Part shown: positions 58,221-64,000 of the stretch, one piece after another | Layout: each line of letters opens with the position of its first letter | Numbering within the stretch: the first letter of the stretch is position 1 | Assembly (NCBI GenBank): GCA_002499905.1 | Contig: DANP01000025.1 | Location: 1 to 64,000 of the forward strand | DNA from: Methanolinea sp. UBA277 | GTDB lineage: Archaea; Halobacteriota; Methanomicrobia; Methanomicrobiales; Methanospirillaceae | Direction of reading: 5' to 3' | Length of the DNA stretch: 64,000 bases | Program-made: the position numbers and the translations under genes | Notes under the pieces: model-generated | Told to the model about the DNA's origin: nothing | Databases searched by the model: none | What the model saw: only the letters and a program-made list of their open reading frames with translations

Positions 58221-59314
58221 GCGGTGATGGGATCGGCCCCGAGATCATCCGGGAAGGAAAGAAGGTTCTTAACGCTGCCGGTGAGAAATACGGGTTTGAT
58301 ATCGACTGGCAGGACTTTGATATCGGCGCAGACAGGTATCTGAAGACCGGAGAACTGGTCACCGAAGATGAACTACGTGAACTGGGAAAGTTCCGGGCGA
58401 TCTACTTCGGTGCCATCGGGGATGAACGGGTTGTCCCCGGCATCCTCGAGAAGGGCATTCTCCTCCGTATCCGCTTCCACTTTGACCAGTTCATCAATCT
58501 GAGGCCGATCAAGATGCTCTCCGGTGCAGTGACTCCGCTCGCAGGAAAGGGTCCCGCCGATATCGATTTCATCGTGGTTCGGGAGAATACAGAGGACTTT
58601 TACGTCGGTATCGGGTCACGGTTCCACGGATCCCAGAAGATAACGCTTTCCGTGGAGCGGGAACTTTACCATGCAGAGTTCAATCTTGATATCGAATCCG
58701 ATGCCGATGAGCTCGCCTACCAGATTGGTGTTGTGAGCAGGGAAGGGGCATCACGGGTCATCGCATATGCGTTTGAGCTTGCCCGGATAAGAAGAAAGAA
58801 ACTCACCTCGGTTGACAAGGCAAACGTCCTTTCTGATATCTATGGCCTCTGGCGGGAGGTTTTTTCAGAGCAGGCGAAGAGGTATCCCGATGTCACCACC
58901 GAGTTCACCTTCGTGGACGCCATCACCATGTGGTTTGTCAAGAATCCCGAATGGTTTGACGTGGTGGTCACTCCCAACATGTTCGGTGATATCATCACCG
59001 ATCTCGGGGCTATGATCCAGGGCGGGCTCGGTCTTGCACCCGGCGGAAATATCAACCCGGGAGGAACGTCCATGTTTGAGCCGATTCACGGCTCTGCTCC
59101 CAAGTACCGGGGACTTGGCATTGCAAACCCAATGGCTACCATCTGGGCCGGTTCGCTGCTCCTGGACCACCTGGGAGAACCCCGGGCTGCTGCAGCCATC
59201 GTCAGCGCACTCGAAAAGGCAATTGCCGACGGGGTCGTTACCAGGGATATGGGAGGATCGGCATCGACGTCCACTGTCGGCGATTATGTTTCACAGGTTA
59301 TGACCAGGGGCTGA
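58199..59314 (+). CDS. leuB: 3-Isopropylmalate dehydrogenase-type beta-decarboxylating dehydrogenase
   Basis: 371 aa, a little longer than the usual archaeal enzyme (about 330). Isocitrate/isopropylmalate dehydrogenase signature: start YRVAAIGGDGIGPEIIREG, substrate loop IVVRENTEDFYVGIG, Lys in KKLTSVDKANVL, the metal-binding Asp region FVDAITMWFVKNPEWFDVVV followed by NMFGDIITDLGAMIQGGLGL and FEPIHGSAPKYRGLG. It oxidatively decarboxylates 3-isopropylmalate. It sits downstream of leuCD, so the three form a complete isomerase/dehydrogenase unit; a homoisocitrate dehydrogenase for coenzyme B synthesis is the alternative. Confidence 0.86.
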   Translation: MYRVAAIGGDGIGPEIIREGKKVLNAAGEKYGFDIDWQDFDIGADRYLKTGELVTEDELRELGKFRAIYFGAIGDERVVPGILEKGILLRIRFHFDQFINLRPIKMLSGAVTPLAGKGPADIDFIVVRENTEDFYVGIGSRFHGSQKITLSVERELYHAEFNLDIESDADELAYQIGVVSREGASRVIAYAFELARIRRKKLTSVDKANVLSDIYGLWREVFSEQAKRYPDVTTEFTFVDAITMWFVKNPEWFDVVVTPNMFGDIITDLGAMIQGGLGLAPGGNINPGGTSMFEPIHGSAPKYRGLGIANPMATIWAGSLLLDHLGEPRAAAAIVSALEKAIADGVVTRDMGGSASTSTVGDYVSQVMTRG

Positions 59315-59323
59315 ACGGGGGAG

Positions 59324-59773
59324 TTATGCGGGGACCTCCCCCCGTGTATCAGGGATACATCCATCGCCGGGAATAAGCCCGGTATAATCGGTAATGAGCC
59401 TGTTCCTGACCCCGACCGGCTGGATCCGGGGAGGGAGCGCGGCAACAGTTGCATATCGCTCCCTGCAGCTGATGACTGCATGGAGTGCATCGAGAGCGAG
59501 CGTGAATCGTTCGCCGTTGTTGAGATCGATATTGAGGGCTTTTCCCGATTTTGATACCTGGGCAAGACCGACTATGCCGCCGGTATATGCCATCCAGTTC
59601 CACTTGAGCTTCTCTACTCGTGCAGATGAACCGGTGGAAATGGCCGCCCTGAGCTCTTGCATCCTGATACAGAGTCGTGTGCGGCAGATGTGGAGCTCGA
59701 GGATATCCAGAGGGGCACCATCCTCACTGAGGACCGGCCGTCGGTTCAACTGGATATAGCCTGCCTGCTTCAT
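59324..59773 (-). CDS. Hypothetical protein, 149 aa
   Basis: Not recognised. ATG 59773 lies after GGGAG at good spacing, with its own minus-strand TATA box (CTTTTATAC, about 59811-59820). The chain has a helical N-terminal part (LELHICRTRLCIRMQELRAAI) and a beta-rich C-terminal part (KALNIDLNNGERFTLALDAL; ISCRERYATVAALPPRIQP). Because it has its own promoter, its association with the nitrogenase-like operon 90 bp upstream is only positional. It converges with leuB. Confidence 0.55.
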   Translation of the reverse strand: MKQAGYIQLNRRPVLSEDGAPLDILELHICRTRLCIRMQELRAAISTGSSARVEKLKWNWMAYTGGIVGLAQVSKSGKALNIDLNNGERFTLALDALHAVISCRERYATVAALPPRIQPVGVRNRLITDYTGLIPGDGCIPDTRGEVPA

Positions 59774-59863
59774 GGATTTCTCCCTTCCTACTCCTATGTC
59801 AGGAGGAGGAGTATAAAAGGGTTCAATATGCGCGGGGTGAAAGTGAAATTCCCGGCTTCTTTT

Positions 59864-61036
59864 TCATCCCGGAAATCCGCTGCCGTCACCCGCATGAGGG
59901 TCATACGCTTCGGTTCTGACAGCCCTATCCATGCAGGCGTTGAGCACATCCTCCATCAACCCGAGTTCTCCCTGGATGCCGATCAGAGGGCGATCCCTGA
60001 GTCGTACCATGCCCCGCAGGGGGTAGGTGAACGGAACGAACGCTGCACCGGGACAGATCATCTGTTCAAATGAGGATCCTATGATGAGGTCAGGGAGATC
60101 CCGGGAGAGGAGATCCCTGACCGATGAGAGGGAGGAAGCCTCGGCAACCCTGAAATGCGTGGTTCCGGGCTGGTTGCGTGAACCGAGAATGGTGATGGTC
60201 GCATCGAGATACTGCTCGAGAATCCGGCACGCGTACTCAGCATATGAAAATTCTCCGAAGATTGCGGCCGAGGGAGGATCGAATCTCCGGAGAAACTTGT
60301 CAGCGGACCGTGATATCCGCTCTTTCGCACGTTCGGCTTCACTCCTGAGTGCTTCCGGATACCCGCCGCCCGACATCTCCTGGATGCCTGAGATAGTCTG
60401 CAGGGTTCGGTCGATGCCAAGGAGGCTGCCTGCAGGCTCCCCCCATATGCAGGAGAGATCGGGGTTTGTTGAGAGCGTGTACGGAGCGGCATGACTGAGA
60501 TCTTCCAGGCGGCAGGACGAGAAGACGGCTGCAACCGGTATTCCGGCCAGCGAGAGGATTCGTTCTGCTTCCGTAACATTCCCCTGTGCAAAGGGATCGA
60601 GCAGACTGATACCATCCAGGTTGACCCCCTTGCGCTCCCGGTCGACCGTCACCGGGAGCGATTCGCAGGCAAGGCGGTACCCGTTCTCATAGGTCCCCAG
60701 GAAACCGGGACTGTCGATGATGAGAACGTCCTCGCAGCCGGGCATATCGGTGATATCATCACCGATGATTGCGGGGGTGCAGGTGTTGACGACGGCCAGA
60801 GAGCCGTACCGGTCACTGATCTCCCCGATCAGGGTCCGGAGGCGGTCAGCCGCACCGAAGATAATGTCCTGTTCAATGAGGAAGGTGCAGTGGAGCTCAC
60901 GGTGGAGCACGGTAGCCGGGTAGTAGTAGCATCCGCTCGATCCGTGGATAATGACCCCCATTCGTGCAATCCCTGCCAGACAGGAGACTGCACCGGTCAT
61001 GGCGCAGGGCCACAGGGCATTGATGCACTCACGCAC
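59864..61036 (-). CDS. Nitrogenase-like NifD/K-family subunit, 390 aa
   Basis: A NifD/K/E/N-family chain much shorter than NifD (about 480). The three P-cluster-type Cys are spaced as in nitrogenase: Cys11 (ALWPCAMTGA), Cys36 (IHGSSGCYYY) and Cys86 (AVVNTCTPAIIGDD). Cys196 (NPDLSCIWGEP) falls near where NifD has its FeMo-cofactor Cys. The position of the cofactor His, in the C-terminal block around VPFTYPLRGMVRL, seems to lack a His. So it probably binds Fe-S at the subunit interface but not FeMo-co. The start overlaps the preceding gene by eight bases. Substrate unknown; group IV nitrogenase-like reductases include F430 and (bacterio)chlorophyll synthesis enzymes. Confidence 0.8.
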   Translation of the reverse strand: MRECINALWPCAMTGAVSCLAGIARMGVIIHGSSGCYYYPATVLHRELHCTFLIEQDIIFGAADRLRTLIGEISDRYGSLAVVNTCTPAIIGDDITDMPGCEDVLIIDSPGFLGTYENGYRLACESLPVTVDRERKGVNLDGISLLDPFAQGNVTEAERILSLAGIPVAAVFSSCRLEDLSHAAPYTLSTNPDLSCIWGEPAGSLLGIDRTLQTISGIQEMSGGGYPEALRSEAERAKERISRSADKFLRRFDPPSAAIFGEFSYAEYACRILEQYLDATITILGSRNQPGTTHFRVAEASSLSSVRDLLSRDLPDLIIGSSFEQMICPGAAFVPFTYPLRGMVRLRDRPLIGIQGELGLMEDVLNACMDRAVRTEAYDPHAGDGSGFPG

Positions 61037-62045
61037 GGCACACCCTCCTCCACCGGTGGAGCATACGCGAGAGGCCTGCGGTCCCTACCGGCAGCGGGTC
61101 GGGGATAGAGAGGGAAACTCCTCCCTCGCCGGGACAGAGGCCGAGACGCTGTACCACCTCTTCTGAAAGTGGCAGAGCGGGGGGTGACAGCCTGGAAAAG
61201 GAGACCGTCGTCCCCTGAAGATCACGGAAGTTCCCGATAAGACGTTCCTGGTTCTCCCGTTCTGTCCTCACCGCCTGGCTGCTGTCGATGTCAAGCACAG
61301 TTCCAACCTGCTCAAGGAAATCAAGGGTTCCCGAGAAACCAACAGGAAACGAAGGGATGTAGGGAGTGCCGAACCGGCGCCACATTGATTCTCCCACCTC
61401 CTGCAGGGAAGGATCGCGGATGATATTCAGCGACCCCGATCCAAGCTGTCTCAGTTTTGCGGCAGCAACATTCCGGACAAACCGGAGCCGGACGCGTATG
61501 CCGAGGAGGGAGAGGAGCCGCGAGAGTTCCCGGTAATGGGCATCGGCTTCGTATTCCAGGTTTTTCTCGCCAATCAGGGTCACACTGCCGTCAGGCTCCC
61601 GGTCATGTCCGCCGAGCACGGAGAGAGCAATCAGCGCCTGCTCAACACCGTCGGAAAATCCTCCGCCGAGAAATCCACCGGTCGGAACAACAATAATACC
61701 CGGGCAGGGGGAACTGCTGCAGACGGCCTGCACATCATCGCCGATGGCTGCCGAGACGCAGGAAGTGAGAACACAGATCAGACCCGGATTCCGGGCGGCA
61801 GCGTTCCGGATGGCCTTCCCGAGCGCATCCTCACCGCCAAAAATGACTTCAGTCTCAGTGAGGGAACTCGAGAGGATAACCGGGGAGAAGAGGCGGTCAT
61901 GATCGACCTGGAGGGCATGGAGGAGGGATGTGGTATGGTGGGCACAGCCGTCCGGGCCGTGAATGATGGTGATTCCGTCAGTCACGGCCATGGTGACCGA
62001 AAGAGCTCCGGTGAGTGTGCACCCTTCAGTTCGTGATGAATTCAT
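61029..62045 (-). CDS. Nitrogenase-like NifK/E-family subunit, 338 aa
   Basis: Second NifD/K-family chain. From ATG 62045 the three Cys are at residues 9 (RTEGCTLTGA), 34 (IHGPDGCAHH) and 96 (VLTSCVSAAIGDDV), the same spacing as nitrogenase alpha and beta chains, so with its partner it could hold a P-cluster-like centre. The in-frame extension to 62255 overlaps the NifH-like gene and shows no family features. C-terminal part SLSIPDPLPVGTAGLSRML closes the Rossmann domain. Overlaps both neighbours, so the three genes are translated as one unit. Confidence 0.78.
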   Translation of the reverse strand: MNSSRTEGCTLTGALSVTMAVTDGITIIHGPDGCAHHTTSLLHALQVDHDRLFSPVILSSSLTETEVIFGGEDALGKAIRNAAARNPGLICVLTSCVSAAIGDDVQAVCSSSPCPGIIVVPTGGFLGGGFSDGVEQALIALSVLGGHDREPDGSVTLIGEKNLEYEADAHYRELSRLLSLLGIRVRLRFVRNVAAAKLRQLGSGSLNIIRDPSLQEVGESMWRRFGTPYIPSFPVGFSGTLDFLEQVGTVLDIDSSQAVRTERENQERLIGNFRDLQGTTVSFSRLSPPALPLSEEVVQRLGLCPGEGGVSLSIPDPLPVGTAGLSRMLHRWRRVCRA

Positions 62046-62847
62046 ACGCGAGAGCTTCGAGATCCTCCATCTCCAGCGGTTCGGGGATGTCAAGCCGTTT
62101 ATTTTCCATGATCTTTCCGGCCAGCTGTCGGTAGACTGCTGCCTGCGAAGATCCGGGATCGTACTCGATGACAGTCTTCTTGTTGAGTTCGGCACGCTGG
62201 ACAACCGGGCTTCGCGGCACAAACTGGACCAGCGTGCTTCCAATCCCCTCGGCAAACCGGGCTATCAGTTCCTCTTCGGCATCAAGATTCTTCCCGTTCC
62301 CGATAACTCCTCCGAGGCGACAGATTCCCCGGGAGCGGCCGGAAAGCCTCTTTATTGCTTTGCAGATATTGTTCGCAGCGTACAGGGACATGAGCTCGCC
62401 GGACGTTACCAGGTAAATCTCCTGGGCATAGCCTTCCCGCATGGGCATGGCAAAACCACCACAGACAACGTCGCCGAGAACATCGTAGACGATGACATCG
62501 CCATGGAGAGCCCCGAGACGCTCAAGGATCTGAAACGTGGCGATAATACCTCTCCCCGCACATCCTACGCCGGGTTCCGGACCGCCGGCCTCCACGCATC
62601 TGACACCTCCGTAACCGGTAAATACTACATCTTCCAGCGCAATAGAGCGGTCCCCCCGCTCCCTGACCTGGTCCATGACGGTGGGAATCAGCCGTCCCTC
62701 CATGAGCATTCTCGTGCTGTCCCGCTTGGGATCGCAGCCGATCTGGAGAATGTCAAGCCCCATATCGGAAAGCGCTGCCGATATATTTGCAGAAGTGGTG
62801 GATTTTCCAATACCCCCCTTTCCATACAGGGCAATCTGTTTCATCAT
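62026..62847 (-). CDS. Nitrogenase iron-protein-like ATPase (NifH family)
   Basis: 273 aa. P-loop GKGGIGKST (about residues 9-17), switch CDPKRDSTRM, and the two 4Fe-4S ligand Cys residues at Cys96 (GVGCAGRGII) and Cys129 (DVVCGGFAMPM). The Arg of the ADP-ribosylation site (CAGRG) is also kept. It should hydrolyse MgATP while passing electrons to the two NifD/K-like chains encoded next. ATG 62847 (or 62844) lies about 25 bp after a TATA box (GCATATATTATT, 62864-62875), so the mRNA is probably leaderless. No nifB, nifE, nifN or PII genes are adjacent. Confidence 0.85.
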   Translation of the reverse strand: MMKQIALYGKGGIGKSTTSANISAALSDMGLDILQIGCDPKRDSTRMLMEGRLIPTVMDQVRERGDRSIALEDVVFTGYGGVRCVEAGGPEPGVGCAGRGIIATFQILERLGALHGDVIVYDVLGDVVCGGFAMPMREGYAQEIYLVTSGELMSLYAANNICKAIKRLSGRSRGICRLGGVIGNGKNLDAEEELIARFAEGIGSTLVQFVPRSPVVQRAELNKKTVIEYDPGSSQAAVYRQLAGKIMENKRLDIPEPLEMEDLEALAYEFITN

Positions 62848-62863
62848 CAGGTATGGAACGGGA

Positions 62864-62875
62864 AATAATATATGC
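62864..62875 (-). promoter_or_regulatory. Promoter of the nitrogenase-like operon
   Basis: Minus-strand GCATATATTATT, centred about 25 bp before the first ATG. No GGAA-N6-TTCC dyad is seen nearby, so NrpR-type nitrogen control is not evident. Confidence 0.45.
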
Positions 62876-63068
62876 TATTCTGATGTTTACACCATTTTAG
62901 TTGTCCCAATTCTGCCCAAGGGGAGGTTCGACCGGAACCGGAAATATCAGGTCCGATCCTGGCAGACCTCAAATTTTCCAGCCACTGGTCATGCACCATG
63001 GAGAGGAGTGCAGGATATCTTCAAAAAATAACCCCGGATGCCGCTCTCTCCCGGACAGTGCTGTAACC

Positions 63069-64000
63069 TCATGAATGTCCCCTGAATATTCCCATGAAGA
63101 GAACAATGACCGGGATGACCTCGAGCCTCCCGATCCACATCACCAGAATAAAGACCCACTTTGAAACCAGCGGCATGCCAGCTGAGACGTAGCCGGTACT
63201 GATACCACAGCAGCTCAGCCCGGAGACAACATCAAAGACCAGTTCCGAGACCTCAAGAGAGAGGAGGTTAAACTGGAGGATTACCATAGTCGCCACAAAG
63301 ACGGTCAGAACCGAGAGAATGATGACCAGCATGCTCTTGGAGATCTCGGGCTCGGCAACCCGCTCTGCAATCTTTTCACCGCCATACGTGAATGGGACCA
63401 GCACCCTCGTCCTGACGAAAACACGCCGGAACCACCAGGCCATGCCCCGGAACCCTATCGCAATGCGGGAGAACTTCACACCTCCGGCAGTACTCTCGGA
63501 TGAACCGCCAATGAACATCAGGACGGTGAGCAATACAATGGTGACTGCCGGGTAGAGGTGCAGATTTGCATTCTGATATCCGGTAGTACTTATTGCTGCA
63601 GCGGTCATGAAGAGGCCCTGCCGCAGAGCCTCGGCGCCAGCAAGACCCTTCAGAAGGTAGAGATCCGTGGTCACTAATGCCGCACCTGCGGCAAGAAAAA
63701 TGATGAGGAGCCTCACCTGTTCATTCCCGAAAAGAGAGAGCCTGCGTTTGCGATAGGAGATATAGTACAGGGTGAAGGGGGTGGAGCCAAGGAGCATGAC
63801 CGGGATGAGGAGGTATTCGAGGAGCGGGTTCTGGTAAGCCTGAATTCCGCCCTGGACCGGGATGAATCCGCCGGTGGAGATGGTCGAAAGGGAGAGGGTA
63901 AGGGCATCGTAGAGGGGGATACCCGACATCAGGATGATCCCGATTCCGATCAGGGTGAGGAATATGTATACCGCCCATATGTCTTTCCCGGTATTAATTA
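63069..64000 (-). CDS. trkH: TrkH-family potassium transporter, 5' partial
   Basis: The reading frame stays open to the window edge, so the gene begins outside. The visible part has several membrane helices and the repeated K+ filter motifs of TrkH: LSTISTGGFIP, TAAAISTTGYQNANL, and LSCCGISTGYVSAGMP. The end HVKWVFILVMW-like region (KWVFILVMWIGRLEVIPVIV) is typical of the C-terminus. TrkH with a cytoplasmic TrkA takes up K+. The trkA gene is not visible here; it would be expected upstream or elsewhere. Confidence 0.85.
   Translation of the reverse strand, partial: INTGKDIWAVYIFLTLIGIGIILMSGIPLYDALTLSLSTISTGGFIPVQGGIQAYQNPLLEYLLIPVMLLGSTPFTLYYISYRKRRLSLFGNEQVRLLIIFLAAGAALVTTDLYLLKGLAGAEALRQGLFMTAAAISTTGYQNANLHLYPAVTIVLLTVLMFIGGSSESTAGGVKFSRIAIGFRGMAWWFRRVFVRTRVLVPFTYGGEKIAERVAEPEISKSMLVIILSVLTVFVATMVILQFNLLSLEVSELVFDVVSGLSCCGISTGYVSAGMPLVSKWVFILVMWIGRLEVIPVIVLFMGIFRGHS

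Noticed and set aside
59864..62847. Calling the three-gene operon a true nitrogenase (nifHDK)
   Set aside because: Both large chains are far too short, the cofactor His is not found, and nifB/E/N and the nifI PII pair are absent.
59864..62847. Calling it the F430 enzyme CfbCD
   Set aside because: That system has one NifD-like chain, while here there are two different ones, and no other cfb gene is adjacent. It cannot be fully excluded without phylogeny.
1..64000. CRISPR arrays, insertion sequences, integrases or rRNA genes
   Set aside because: None seen. Apart from the cheF duplication no long direct repeats or transposase-like frames were found by eye.

Overview
The window is from a methanogenic archaeon, most likely of the order Methanomicrobiales. 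The evidence is a single-archaellin archaellum operon of the euryarchaeal type (arlB, arlCDE-like, G, F, H, I, J), an archaeal Che system with CheF, CheC and CheD, an F420-type (FrhB-like) flavoprotein, a split archaeal glutamate synthase, type I glutamine synthetase, PII proteins and amt preceded by NrpR-like operators. Archaeal TATA boxes and some apparently leaderless starts are also present. I infer the genus level only loosely (Methanoregula/Methanolinea/Methanospirillum relatives); no rRNA is present to settle it.

Layout. 1-2.8 kb: the 3' part of cheR and three unrecognised genes. 3-4.1 kb: a membrane HEAT-repeat protein. 4.2-18.7 kb: the motility island, with archaellin, the archaellum motor/assembly operon, an uncharacterised 457-aa membrane protein, a 5'-truncated cheF copy, intact cheF, then cheY-cheB-cheA-cheC-cheD. 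A TPR-like protein and a small secreted repeat protein follow. 20.9-27.6 kb: housekeeping genes and two tRNAs (Thr-CGT, Gly-CCC), a degenerate Cas4-like protein, a predicted nucleotidyltransferase, a YrdC/Sua5 protein, an ACT-domain protein, an AglJ-like glycosyltransferase, an endonuclease-dU family protein, a TPR membrane protein and a pilin-like protein.

27.7-36.1 kb: the nitrogen-assimilation island. It has amt-glnK, a second glnK coupled to a 67-aa ORF, glnA, and divergently a three-piece glutamate synthase followed by an FrhB-like F420-binding subunit. GGAA-N6-TTCC-type operators lie between TATA box and start at amt and glnA. 36.6-44.8 kb: exported surface proteins, namely a 1154-aa beta-helix protein, a 543-aa repeat protein and a 270-aa membrane-anchored protein that share modules, then a secreted papain-like protease.

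44.9-59.3 kb: mainly metabolic and housekeeping genes: a radical SAM protein, a cis-prenyltransferase and its catalytically degenerate homologue, PolX, a DtxR-FeoA regulator with feoB, dphB, DUF357, a UPF0104 flippase-like protein, a DUF151 nuclease, nusA-hisE, a SIMPL protein and leuC-leuD-leuB. 59.3-62.8 kb: an unknown 149-aa gene and a tightly overlapping three-gene nitrogenase-like cluster (NifH-like plus two NifD/K-like subunits). The window ends inside a TrkH potassium transporter gene.

The observations I rate most worth following are: the nitrogenase-like cluster, which keeps all six P-cluster-type cysteines but lacks an obvious FeMo-cofactor histidine; the recent 715-bp tandem duplication of cheF, which also copied a promoter; the active/inactive cis-prenyltransferase pair; the F420-linked glutamate synthase; and the amt leader with an operator and a strong hairpin.
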